Source: Bacteroidota bacterium (GTDB lineage: Bacteria > Bacteroidota > Bacteroidia > Flavobacteriales > Flavobacteriaceae). Taken from it: DNA of 64,000 nucleotides. The translations under genes and the position numbers were made by a program. The DNA lies in the NCBI GenBank assembly GCA_023446155.1, contig JAEXIT010000008.1, positions 69,296 to 133,295 of the forward strand. The letters run 5' to 3'. The stretch's first letter is position 1. Every line of letters begins with the position of its first letter. Below the pieces are notes generated by a model. It made no database searches. It worked only from the letters and a program-made list of their open reading frames with translations, and was not told the DNA's origin. This document shows positions 8,653-16,679 of this stretch, one piece after another.

Positions 8653-8892
8653 ATGAATGAATTTGTAACAGTAGCCGTTTTTGATTATCCGCACGAAATA
8701 GCCGTGCTAAAACATTTATTGGAACAACAGGAAATACGTTATTTTTTTGAAAATGAGACGATGATGAATATTGCGCCGATGTATTCCCAGGCTTTGGGAG
8801 GCATTAAACTAAAGGTACATCCGGAGGATATTGAGACGGTACGGGCAATTCTGAAAAAATTAAATGACGACTCCAATTTAAAAATTGTTTAA
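8653..8892 (+). CDS. DUF2007-like small protein
   Basis: A 79-residue soluble protein with the pattern of the 'putative signal transducing' DUF2007 family: VAVFDYPHEIAVLKHLLEQQEIRYF (quoted here only as a region, residues about 5-29) forms a ferredoxin-like beta-alpha-beta start, and LGGIKLKVHPEDIETVRAIL ends the fold. I chose the ATG at 8653. An in-frame TTG at 8626 would add nine residues, but it lies in the likely promoter (TAACTTTTG). It precedes rpiB, which has its own promoter overlapping the end of this gene. The function is unknown. Confidence 0.75.
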   Translation: MNEFVTVAVFDYPHEIAVLKHLLEQQEIRYFFENETMMNIAPMYSQALGGIKLKVHPEDIETVRAILKKLNDDSNLKIV

Positions 8893-8913
8893 CAGTATTC
8901 TTTGCTAACTTTG
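8885..8913 (+). promoter_or_regulatory. Promoter of rpiB
   Basis: TTG (8885-8887), an 18-base spacer, then TAACTTTG (8906-8913). This is a full flavobacterial consensus that overlaps the stop codon of the upstream gene. Confidence 0.8.
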
Positions 8914-8938
8914 CAGTAAACAAATAAACAACAACACA

Positions 8939-9373
8939 ATGAGAATTTCAATTGGGAACGACCATGCCGGTCCGGACTATAAACAAGCGATTTTAAAACA
9001 TCTGGAAGCCCAGGGGCATACGGTAACGAATCATGGAACCGACACTTTCGACAGTGTGGATTATCCCGATTTCGGTCACCCGGTTGCGTTGGATGTCACA
9101 GAAGGAAGAGCCGACTTTGGTATTGTGATCTGCGGAAGCGGAAACGGTATCGCAATTACGGTAAACAAACACCAGGGAATTCGTGCAGCATTGTGCTGGA
9201 CAAAAGAAATTGCGGCTTTGGCACGTCAGCATAACGATGCGAATATTATCAGTATTCCGGCGCGATTTACGTCAATCCAACAAACGATCGAAATGGTCGA
9301 TACTTTTTTAGCAACTGCTTTTGAAGGTGGACGTCATGCGAATCGTGTGAATAAAATCCCGGTTTGTCAATAG
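8939..9373 (+). CDS. rpiB: Ribose-5-phosphate isomerase B
   Basis: A 144-residue enzyme that interconverts ribose 5-phosphate and ribulose 5-phosphate in the pentose phosphate pathway. Visible marks: GNDHAG near the N-terminus, the catalytic cysteine at 65 in VICGSGNGI, and the phosphate-binding/ring-opening histidine at about 98 in ARQHNDANI. Length and order match the RpiB/LacAB family. It is a single-gene unit with its own promoter and terminator. Confidence 0.95.
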   Translation: MRISIGNDHAGPDYKQAILKHLEAQGHTVTNHGTDTFDSVDYPDFGHPVALDVTEGRADFGIVICGSGNGIAITVNKHQGIRAALCWTKEIAALARQHNDANIISIPARFTSIQQTIEMVDTFLATAFEGGRHANRVNKIPVCQ

Positions 9374-9420
9374 ACTGGAGAATAAAGAATAAAGAGAAAA
9401 GACCTGCTAGGGTTATAATA

Positions 9421-9446
9421 AAAAGGCTTCCATTTGGAAGCCTTTT
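9421..9446 (+). terminator. Terminator of rpiB
   Basis: AAAAGGCTTCC and GGAAGCCTTTT form an 11-base perfect stem around ATTT. It can also act in the minus direction for the deacetylase operon that ends at 9476. Confidence 0.85.
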
Positions 9447-9460
9447 CTATTTGTTGCAGC

Positions 9461-9492
9461 ACACCTGACAGGTTTTTAAAACCTGTCAGGTG
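9461..9492. repeat. Dispersed palindromic repeat, copy 1
   Basis: Perfect 15-base arms (ACACCTGACAGGTTT and its complement) separated by TT, placed between the rpiB terminator and the end of the deacetylase gene. The deacetylase stop codon lies inside the palindrome. Related copies are at 49811-49843 and 63546-63989. Confidence 0.85.
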
Positions 9493-10267
9493 TAGCGATA
9501 TTTTTAACAAACTCCTGAAAAGTTCCAAACGGCAGTTTACTTTTTTTCATATTCGAAATAAACTGGTCCAATCGGTTTTCCATTTTTACGCCGGTGTTTT
9601 TACGAACATAACCGGGGAATCCGAAACGTTCGAAATCGTCCAGATCGATAAATTCCCACGGGTGGAAATAAATGTTGAGGTACTTATCTTTTTTATACGT
9701 CCATTTGGCCAGACGACTGTACAGCCCTAACGGAAGATTGTGAAACGACAGCCAGAAAAGCGGAAACCGTACTAACGGACTCACCGAAGCGGGTATTTGC
9801 AAAACCTGGTCTTTCATATAATACGTCCGGGAAATATGCAGGTTATTATACCTTCCGGGAAGATAGGTCGGATTTATCGAACTGTTATAAACATATCCGG
9901 CTTTGGCGATTTCTTTTTCATCTACCGGCATCATACGGGGCATTCGAAAACCGGAAACCGTCATGCCAGACAATTCTTCCAGTTTGTCTTTGGATTCCTT
10001 TAAATGCGGTACTTCAAAATTCGAATGGTAATAGGTATGCGACGCCAGCTCATGTCCTTCCCTTTTGATACGTTCGATAATTTCGGGCGCATTAATGGCA
10101 AAAGTAGCGGTACTAAAAAACGTAGCTTTTACCTGGTGTTTTTCAAGAATGTCCAGTATTGTATGCGAACCGGTAATCGACAACTGAATCTGATCGTCGA
10201 ACGAGATGTCTTTTCCATATTCGAACGGCATGTCGAATTCTTCAATATCAAAACTTAATAAAATCAT
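9476..10267 (-). CDS. Polysaccharide deacetylase family protein
   Basis: A 263-residue NodB-type hydrolase. The N-terminal LSFDIEEFD motif provides the Asp pair, and HELASHTYYH (about 92-101) supplies the metal-binding histidines of the family. It probably removes acetyl groups from an N-acetylated sugar in a glycan or lipid-linked intermediate. No signal peptide is visible, so it may act in the cytoplasm. It is the last gene of the GT87-GT2-deacetylase operon and overlaps the GT2 stop by four bases. Its last residues (about ATPDRF) and stop codon are encoded by the palindromic repeat at 9461-9492. Confidence 0.85.
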   Translation of the reverse strand: MILLSFDIEEFDMPFEYGKDISFDDQIQLSITGSHTILDILEKHQVKATFFSTATFAINAPEIIERIKREGHELASHTYYHSNFEVPHLKESKDKLEELSGMTVSGFRMPRMMPVDEKEIAKAGYVYNSSINPTYLPGRYNNLHISRTYYMKDQVLQIPASVSPLVRFPLFWLSFHNLPLGLYSRLAKWTYKKDKYLNIYFHPWEFIDLDDFERFGFPGYVRKNTGVKMENRLDQFISNMKKSKLPFGTFQEFVKNIATPDRF

Positions 10268-11199
10268 GACTGATCTTTTAAATTGGTAGAACGGATAATA
10301 TAATTTGGTCGGTTTTTGGTTTGCATAAACATCTTACCGACATAAATACCAATGATTCCCAACATAATAAGTTGTAAACCGCCAAAGAAAACAATGGTAA
10401 TAATAATAGAAGCCCAACCGGAAACCTCGATATGATTATAAAAGGCATACACCACATACGGGATATACAATAGTGATAACAGCGACATGATTAGCCCTAC
10501 ATAAACCGCAGTATATAAAGGTTTTATACTAAAAGAAGTTACACCATGCAATGCCAGGCGGATCATTTTCTTTAACGAATACTTACTGTTTCCAGCAAAA
10601 CGTTCGGCCGGTTCATAACGGATACCATATTGTCTGAAACCAAGCCATTTGGTGAGTCCTCTTAAAAACGGTTCGGTTTCATGGAAATTTCGGAAGACAT
10701 TTACCACGGTGCGATCCATCAGTCTAAAATCGGCAGTGCCGGCTTCGAGTTCGATATCCGAAAGGGAATTAACCAGTTTATAAAAAAGATTCGAACTGCT
10801 TCTTTTGGCTTTCGAAAGACGTTTGTCTTCTTCCCGAATGGTGTAGACAATATCAAAACCTTCCTCCCATTTTTGAAGCATTTCCGGAATAATCTCCGGC
10901 GGATGTTGTGCATCACAATCCAATGAAATCACACAATCACCAAAAGCATTATCCAAACCGGCTTTTACCGCCAGCTGATGTCCGAAATTTTTGGAAAACT
11001 CCAGAAAATACGCATTGTTATAATCGTTTGCCAGCTCTTTTACCGTGACCAATGTTTCATCTTTACTCCCATCATCCACAAAAATAACCTCCCAGTTATA
11101 CGGCAACGTGCTAAAAACGGAATCAATCTTCGTAAATATATTCCGGATATTATCCGCTTCGTTATAAGCAGGAATTACAATAGAGACTAATTTTCGCAT
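10264..11199 (-). CDS. Glycosyltransferase family 2 (GtrB/DPM1-like)
   Basis: A 311-residue enzyme. The N-terminal GT-A domain has VIPAYNEADN, VDDGSKDET and the metal-binding DCDAQHPPE. Two transmembrane helices follow near the C-terminus (about 228-250 and 262-285). This architecture is that of enzymes that load a sugar onto a polyprenyl phosphate carrier (dolichol-phosphate mannose synthase and the phage GtrB family). With the GT87-type membrane protein before it and the deacetylase after it, it probably makes and uses a lipid-linked sugar donor. It overlaps both neighbours by a few bases. Confidence 0.88.
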   Translation of the reverse strand: MRKLVSIVIPAYNEADNIRNIFTKIDSVFSTLPYNWEVIFVDDGSKDETLVTVKELANDYNNAYFLEFSKNFGHQLAVKAGLDNAFGDCVISLDCDAQHPPEIIPEMLQKWEEGFDIVYTIREEDKRLSKAKRSSSNLFYKLVNSLSDIELEAGTADFRLMDRTVVNVFRNFHETEPFLRGLTKWLGFRQYGIRYEPAERFAGNSKYSLKKMIRLALHGVTSFSIKPLYTAVYVGLIMSLLSLLYIPYVVYAFYNHIEVSGWASIIITIVFFGGLQLIMLGIIGIYVGKMFMQTKNRPNYIIRSTNLKDQS

Positions 11200-12377
11200 A
11201 CGGTAACGGATTTAGGTTTGAAATCTTTGGTGAGCATTTCATAAATTATTACTAGCCAAATGATAACACAAGGTAAGGCTTTTAACGCATGATTGCGGAT
11301 AAAAACGCGGGCCACTTTTGGAAACAAATCGGTCGGCGATAAGGAAGTTAGTAAAATGGCAAAAATGAGTAAAGCGATTTCCCATTTGGAATGTTGTGTT
11401 TTACGCATAAACCAAATGGCCACACCGGTAAACGCGATGATATAGGTAGGCGATTCGGAACCGCTGCTAAAAATGACAGTGAAAATTAACGTCGATGCCA
11501 GTAATAACAATCGAAACTCCAGAAATTGAAATTGTTTTATTCTCAGATAAGTCGCCCCGAAAAGCAATACACCACCTAGTAAAAACGGACTATTCGGAAT
11601 AGTCGGATCACCCAAAGCCCGTCGAACCATCCCCATAAAGGAAATATCCTGATACGAATCCAGACTGATATTCGAGGAGTTTTTATAAACCAACGTATTG
11701 AACCATTCCACATAGGTATCGATAATAAACTTAGGCGATGACAATAGCATCGGTACCACAAAAAGCACGACAGCCCAAAAAACAAGCCCAAGGATAAACA
11801 GAATTTTTTTCTGTGTAAAAAAGAAAAACGCCAGTCCAACAATACCATATAATTTGATCATTGTACAGCTTATAATTGGAAAAGTAGCGATCAGGTTTTT
11901 ATTTTTCAGCGTATAGGAAAAAGCAATCAGAATAGCGCCCGTCAGGAAAATATTAAACTGGAAACTCAACAAAGCCGTAATCAACTCATTGGCGCAGATT
12001 AGTGCTATAATGGCCTTTACTTTATTCGAAAGTGGCAAACTTTTGATTCCGAAAGCAAAAACAAGGACACTGCAAACATTCCACAACAGCATCCCCAGAT
12101 AATCCGGTAATAGCGCAAAAGGAGCGATAAACAAGGCAAAAACAGGGCCATAATGATTTCGATCCCAATACTCGTCGGGATAATGGGCATAAAGTGATTT
12201 GGATTCGATTAAATGCCAAAACGTATATTTAAAAATCGAATAGTTATTATAACTGCCGTGGTCATACTGTTTAAGGGCAATTAAAGCTGCCACAGCTACG
12301 AGTAGACCAAAAATATATTTGGGTTGCAGTAGAAAAGAAAACCGGGAAAACTTATTTTTTGTAAGATTCGGTATCAA
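11187..12377 (-). CDS. GT87/DUF2029-like membrane glycosyltransferase
   Basis: A 396-residue polytopic protein with roughly ten hydrophobic helices and an acidic, aromatic-rich first loop (KQYDHGSYNNYSIF), as in polyprenyl-phosphate-sugar-dependent (GT-C) transferases of the GT87/DUF2029 group. It probably transfers a sugar from the lipid donor made by the adjacent GT2 to an outer acceptor. The start is uncertain: TTG at 12375-12377 is the only candidate that keeps the first helix, and there is no ATG nearby. It is the first gene of the three-gene operon. Confidence 0.7.
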   Translation of the reverse strand: MIPNLTKNKFSRFSFLLQPKYIFGLLVAVAALIALKQYDHGSYNNYSIFKYTFWHLIESKSLYAHYPDEYWDRNHYGPVFALFIAPFALLPDYLGMLLWNVCSVLVFAFGIKSLPLSNKVKAIIALICANELITALLSFQFNIFLTGAILIAFSYTLKNKNLIATFPIISCTMIKLYGIVGLAFFFFTQKKILFILGLVFWAVVLFVVPMLLSSPKFIIDTYVEWFNTLVYKNSSNISLDSYQDISFMGMVRRALGDPTIPNSPFLLGGVLLFGATYLRIKQFQFLEFRLLLLASTLIFTVIFSSGSESPTYIIAFTGVAIWFMRKTQHSKWEIALLIFAILLTSLSPTDLFPKVARVFIRNHALKALPCVIIWLVIIYEMLTKDFKPKSVTVCEN

Positions 12378-12467
12378 AATATCTTAAATTTAGTAAGGGA
12401 TTGGACAAATATATAGATTTCGGCGGAATTATTCCGGGCGGGATTTTATTATGATCAAATGATAATG

Positions 12468-12740
12468 TCAAAGATCAAAATAATGTCTGAGGAGCATCAA
12501 TATTCCGATTTGTAAAACCAGCAATACGGAAAATTTCCATAAAAAAGACGGTTTCGCAGTTTTATGCCGAAAAAGGAGCATCGCACCGATCGCACCGATA
12601 CTTCCGCCAATAAAACTGATGGCCAGTAATGTTTTTTCGGATATCCGTTTTTGTTGGCGAACCGCGAGCCATTTATCGGTGCCAAAAACAACAAAAGCGA
12701 AAACATTCATGCTGAGGACATAACAGAATAATGGCTGCAT
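12468..12740 (-). CDS. DUF1294 family small membrane protein
   Basis: A 90-residue protein with about three hydrophobic helices and the DUF1294 signatures: FGTDKWLAVRQQKRISEK (residues about 19-36), the Gly-rich FIGGSIGAIGAMLLFRHKT, and KPSFLW. Members often sit alone or fused to cold-shock domains; the function is unknown. It is transcribed separately from the operon downstream and lies divergent from tex. Confidence 0.88.
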   Translation of the reverse strand: MQPLFCYVLSMNVFAFVVFGTDKWLAVRQQKRISEKTLLAISFIGGSIGAIGAMLLFRHKTAKPSFLWKFSVLLVLQIGILMLLRHYFDL

Positions 12741-12837
12741 TGTTATAAAATTTCTGCCAAAGATAGTATTTTAGCCAGCACGTTCCGTTTTTTAAAAACA
12801 GGGTTTACGACATTTTAACACGCAATTTATTTATAGA

Positions 12838-14961
12838 ATGACAAATATAGAGTACATATTGAAGTCTGTTTCGACAGCTCCAAAGAACGTAGAAAGTACC
12901 TTACAGCTTTTGGCAGAAGATTGTACGATACCGTTTATAGCCCGTTACCGAAAAGACAAGACAGGAAATCTGGATGAGGTTGTTATCGAGCAGATTGCAA
13001 AATTGAATGCGGCTTTCGAGGTCATTGTAAAGCGAAAAGAGGCCATTTTAAAATCCATACAGGAACAAAATGCTTTAACACCAGAATTGGAACAGAAGAT
13101 AAGTAACAGTTTTGACCTGAATGAATTGGAGGATTTTTACCTTCCGTACAAGAAAAAAAGAAAAACCAAAGCTGATGTGGCCCGTGAAAACGGATTGGAG
13201 CCGTTGGCCAAAATCATCATGGCGCAAAATGCCGATGATCTCGATTATATCGCATCGAAATACCTGAATGATAAAGTAGCAAATGAAAATGAGGCACTTC
13301 AGGGTGCGCGTGATATTGTGGCCGAATGGATAAATGAAAACATTTATATCCGGAAAAATTTGCGAAGAATGTTCCAGCGCAAAGCCGTGATCGAAACCAA
13401 AGTGGTAAAAGCGAAAAAAGACGAAGAAGGGGCTAAAAAATTCGAACAGTATTTCGAATGGTCGGAACCGATCACCAAAGCACCGTCACATCGTTTACTG
13501 GCCATGTTGCGAGCAGAAAACGAAGGTTACATCAAATTAAAAGTGGATATCGAGCAGGAGGAAGCCCTGGAATTTATCGAAGGGAATGTCATTAAAAACA
13601 AAAAAGACACCGCTACGCATCTTAAAAAAGCGATTGGCGACAGTTATAAACGATTATTAGAACCAGCTATTTCGAACGAAACCTTACAGGAAGCGAAGGC
13701 AAAAGCCGATGCGAGTTCGATCCAGGTATTTGCCGGAAATCTAAATCAGTTGTTACTGGCACCGCCATTGGGTGAAAAACGAATTCTGGCAATCGATCCG
13801 GGATTCCGAACCGGATGTAAAGTCGTATGTCTGGACGAAAAAGGGGATTTGCTGTATAACGAAACCATTTTCCCGCATGCGCCGCAAAATGAAACGGCCA
13901 TGGCGATGAAAAAAATCCGTTCGATGGTCAATTCCTATAAAATAGAAGCCATATCAATCGGAAACGGAACGGCTTCCCGGGAAACGGAATTTTTTATTAA
14001 AAAAATAGCCTTCGATAAACCGTTACAGGTATTTGTGGTAAGCGAAGCAGGGGCGTCGGTCTATTCGGCTTCAAAAATTGCCCGCGATGAATTTCCGAAT
14101 TATGATGTTACCGTACGGGGCGCTGTATCGATTGGCAGACGATTATCCGATCCGTTGGCCGAGTTGGTAAAAATCGATCCGAAGTCGATTGGAGTAGGGC
14201 AGTACCAACATGATGTGGATCAGACACAACTTAAAAACGAACTGGATACGGTGGTTACCCGTTGTGTAAACTCCGTTGGAATCAACCTGAATACGGCGAG
14301 TAAATCGTTATTGAGTTATGTGTCCGGAATAGGCGAGAAGATGGCTGAAAATATAGTGGCATATCGCTCGGAAAACGGCGCTTTCGAAAGTCGGAGTCAA
14401 CTAAAAAAAGTACCGCGATTGGGCGAAAAAGCCTTCCAACAGGCGGCGGCTTTTATCCGGATCGCGAATGCTAAAAACCCGTTGGATAATTCGGCGGTAC
14501 ACCCGGAAGCCTATGGAATTGTGGAGAAAATGGCAAAAGACCTTAAAATATCGGTTAATGAACTGATAGCGAATAAAGAAAAAATCAGTGCGATCCGACT
14601 GGAAAACTATGTAACTGATGCGGTTGGACTTTTAAGTTTACAAGACATTGTAAAAGAATTGGAAAAACCGGGATTGGATCCGCGGAAAGCAGCCAAAGTA
14701 TTCGAATTTGATGCGAATGTAAAAACGATCCGCGATTTGCGTACGGGAATGATATTGCCGGGAATTGTAAACAATATTACCAATTTCGGCTGTTTTGTCG
14801 ACATCGGAATCAAGGAAAGCGGACTGGTTCATATCTCGCAGCTCAAAGAAGGATTTGTGAGCGATGTCAACGAAGTGGTTAAGCTACACCAACACGTACA
14901 GGTAAAAGTAACCGAAGTCGACGAAGACCGTAAACGAATACAGTTAAGTATGATACTATAA
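12838..14961 (+). CDS. tex: Tex family RNA-binding transcription accessory protein
   Basis: A 707-residue protein homologous to Tex/YhgF, which binds nucleic acid and affects transcription and toxin expression in other bacteria. Domains in order: a helical Tex N-terminal region (about 1-310), a YqgF/RuvC-like domain starting with RILAIDPGFRTGCK (about 317), helix-hairpin-helix repeats (VSGIGEKMAENIVAYR, then VPRLGEKAFQQAA) and a C-terminal S1 domain (GIVNNITNFGCFVDIG). Full length, no disruption. Single gene with a strong terminator. Confidence 0.95.
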   Translation: MTNIEYILKSVSTAPKNVESTLQLLAEDCTIPFIARYRKDKTGNLDEVVIEQIAKLNAAFEVIVKRKEAILKSIQEQNALTPELEQKISNSFDLNELEDFYLPYKKKRKTKADVARENGLEPLAKIIMAQNADDLDYIASKYLNDKVANENEALQGARDIVAEWINENIYIRKNLRRMFQRKAVIETKVVKAKKDEEGAKKFEQYFEWSEPITKAPSHRLLAMLRAENEGYIKLKVDIEQEEALEFIEGNVIKNKKDTATHLKKAIGDSYKRLLEPAISNETLQEAKAKADASSIQVFAGNLNQLLLAPPLGEKRILAIDPGFRTGCKVVCLDEKGDLLYNETIFPHAPQNETAMAMKKIRSMVNSYKIEAISIGNGTASRETEFFIKKIAFDKPLQVFVVSEAGASVYSASKIARDEFPNYDVTVRGAVSIGRRLSDPLAELVKIDPKSIGVGQYQHDVDQTQLKNELDTVVTRCVNSVGINLNTASKSLLSYVSGIGEKMAENIVAYRSENGAFESRSQLKKVPRLGEKAFQQAAAFIRIANAKNPLDNSAVHPEAYGIVEKMAKDLKISVNELIANKEKISAIRLENYVTDAVGLLSLQDIVKELEKPGLDPRKAAKVFEFDANVKTIRDLRTGMILPGIVNNITNFGCFVDIGIKESGLVHISQLKEGFVSDVNEVVKLHQHVQVKVTEVDEDRKRIQLSMIL

Positions 14962-14969
14962 GAACAAAT

Positions 14970-15006
14970 AAAAAGAGGCTGTAAAAAATAAACAGCCTCT
15001 TTTATT
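14970..15006. terminator. Bidirectional terminator between tex and tatA
   Basis: AGAGGCTGT (14974-14982) pairs with ACAGCCTCT (14992-15000), with A and T runs on either side. A second copy of the right arm lies at 15027-15035, so the left arm could also pair with it. Confidence 0.85.
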
Positions 15007-15056
15007 TTAAAAAGTCGTTTACTTTTACAGCCTCTAAAAAAAAGTATTACAAAAAA

Positions 15057-15233
15057 TTACTCTTTGGTTTCGTCTTTCTTAGGAGCGGAAGGTTGATCGT
15101 CTTTAGCCGCATTTTTGAATTCTTTAATTCCGGAACCCAAACCTTTCATTAGTTCAGGAATTTTTTTACCACCGAATAAAAGTACAATTACCACTACGAT
15201 CAGGATTATTTCTGTTGCACCAAGCTTTCCCAT
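15057..15233 (-). CDS. tatA: Twin-arginine translocase subunit TatA/TatE family
   Basis: A 58-residue protein too short for many gene finders. It has one transmembrane helix (ATEIILIVVVIVLLF), then the family's hinge FGGKKIPELMKGLGSGIKEF with the Phe-Gly pair at the start of the amphipathic helix, and a charged tail rich in Lys and Asp/Glu. TatA forms the pore-like part of the Tat pathway for folded proteins. tatC is not in the window. It has its own well-matched promoter at 15282-15311. Confidence 0.93.
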   Translation of the reverse strand: MGKLGATEIILIVVVIVLLFGGKKIPELMKGLGSGIKEFKNAAKDDQPSAPKKDETKE

Positions 15234-15281
15234 TGTTACTGTGTTTATTATTTCAAAAAATTAATTCGCAATTCTAGAGAA

Positions 15282-15311
15282 CAAAGTTAGCTATAAATAC
15301 AATTAGACAAA
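15282..15311 (-). promoter_or_regulatory. Promoter of tatA
   Basis: On the minus strand TTTG (15308-15311), an 18-base spacer and TAACTTTG (15282-15289): a full consensus. The leader to the ATG is about 45 bases. Confidence 0.85.
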
Positions 15312-15420
15312 TAAATAATTGAAGCTTTTTAAGGATGAGGCGCTAAATTTAGGATTTCTTTAACCTAAATCATAAAAATCAATAATGAGTATAGGATTAA
15401 GAAAGCCGGTATTAAATTAT

Positions 15421-15428
15421 TATATTTG
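15421..15428 (+). promoter_or_regulatory. Candidate -7 box of the LytM/SdpI/GH3 operon
   Basis: TATATTTG, 17 bases upstream of the ATG of the LytM-like gene. The -33 partner is weak. Confidence 0.5.
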
Positions 15429-15445
15429 TGAATTAAAAGAATATA

Positions 15446-16309
15446 ATGTCTGCGAAGCGACTAAAACGACAGCTTTTAAAAAAGAAATTATTCAATAAAA
15501 ACCGATTGGTAATATTGAATGAAGATACGTTTGAAGAGATCTTTTCTCTGAAGTTAAATCTGATGAACGTTTTTGTGAGTCTTACCGTATCTACGATATT
15601 TTTGATTACCGCGACCACATTTATTATTGCTTTCACACCTTTACGGGAATACATACCGGGTTATTCATCGACCAAACTTAAAAAAGAAGCCACGCAACTG
15701 GCTATAAAATCCGATTCACTGGAACAGGTGATCCGGCAAAACAACCTGTATGTGGAGTCGATTAAAAAAGTGCTTACCGGCGATCTGGACTATGCCAAGT
15801 TAAACAAAGATTCCATTAAGGTAGAAGATAAGACCACTGAGGTTGCCGATTTGAATCCATCGCAAACGGATTTAAAATTGCGGGAACAAGTTCGACTGGA
15901 GGACAAATACAATGTTTTTGAAAAAGCGAAACCAAGAGTAAATCTGGTTTTACTGCCACCGGTAAAAGGTCATATTGTAGAAAAATACAATGCAAAAAAC
16001 AGGCATTATAATATTAGTATTGCACTGACGAAGAATACGCCAATCAAAACGATTGCAAATGGAACCGTAGTTTTTTCCGATTGGACACCAACCAACGGGC
16101 AGGTTATCATCATTAGACACAATGACGGAATTCTTTCGGTTTACAAACGGGCGGCATCTCTAACCAAATCGGAAGGCGATGTGGTAAAGTCAGGGGAAGT
16201 GATCGCGTTGGCCGGAATTACCGGAACCTATCCGGATGTACAATTACACTTTGAACTCTGGAAAGACGGTTACCCGATCGATCCGACACAATTTATTGAT
16301 TTTGAATAA
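15446..16309 (+). CDS. LytM/M23-like envelope protein, metal site degenerate
   Basis: A 287-residue protein: basic cytoplasmic N-terminus, one transmembrane helix (about 33-58), a charged, likely coiled-coil region (about 70-150) and a C-terminal LytM/peptidase M23 fold (about 170-287). The zinc ligands of active M23 enzymes are largely missing. The HxxxD motif reads HYNIS (Asp lost), the HxH motif reads QLHFE (first His lost), and the usual Tyr-x-His reads YKR. It is therefore predicted to be non-catalytic, perhaps an activator of cell-wall hydrolases as EnvC and NlpD are. It heads an operon with SdpI, GH3 and a CarboxypepD-like gene. Confidence 0.82.
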   Translation: MSAKRLKRQLLKKKLFNKNRLVILNEDTFEEIFSLKLNLMNVFVSLTVSTIFLITATTFIIAFTPLREYIPGYSSTKLKKEATQLAIKSDSLEQVIRQNNLYVESIKKVLTGDLDYAKLNKDSIKVEDKTTEVADLNPSQTDLKLREQVRLEDKYNVFEKAKPRVNLVLLPPVKGHIVEKYNAKNRHYNISIALTKNTPIKTIANGTVVFSDWTPTNGQVIIIRHNDGILSVYKRAASLTKSEGDVVKSGEVIALAGITGTYPDVQLHFELWKDGYPIDPTQFIDFE

Positions 16310-16316
16310 ATAAACG

Positions 16317-16673
16317 ATGGAGTGGACTGCGAATCTATTACAATTACCGTTACTATGTGGAGCAATTTTTGTCCTTGCCGGACTGATTCAGTATTGTTTT
16401 CCACCTAAAAAAATAAACAGTTTATACGGTTACCGTACTTCAAACTCAATGCAATCGCCGGAGCGTTGGCAATTTGCACAAAAATATTCCGCAATAGAAT
16501 TGATCAAAGGTGGCGGTATACTGATGCTATTGGCGATGACACCGCTGTTGTTGCCCGTTTTGAAGAATATTGAATTCGTTATAAGTATGGCGCTGGTATT
16601 GCTTTTTGTTTTTATTCTGATATACCGAACCGAAAAAGCATTGAAAAAAAAGTTTGCCGATAATCCTAAATAA
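16317..16673 (+). CDS. SdpI family membrane protein
   Basis: A 118-residue protein with about three transmembrane helices and the SdpI/YhfL-type motif YGYRTSNSMQSPERWQFAQ in the loop between the first two. In Bacillus, SdpI gives immunity to a killing peptide and also signals; most homologues have no known role. It starts 7 bases after the LytM-like gene and ends 6 bases before the GH3 gene. No toxin partner is visible nearby, so immunity is not implied. Confidence 0.85.
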   Translation: MEWTANLLQLPLLCGAIFVLAGLIQYCFPPKKINSLYGYRTSNSMQSPERWQFAQKYSAIELIKGGGILMLLAMTPLLLPVLKNIEFVISMALVLLFVFILIYRTEKALKKKFADNPK

Positions 16674-16679
16674 AATCAA

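Noticed and set aside
16317..16673. SdpI as immunity of a toxin system
   Set aside because: No SdpC-like toxin or secretion gene is adjacent, and SdpI-like proteins are common without one.
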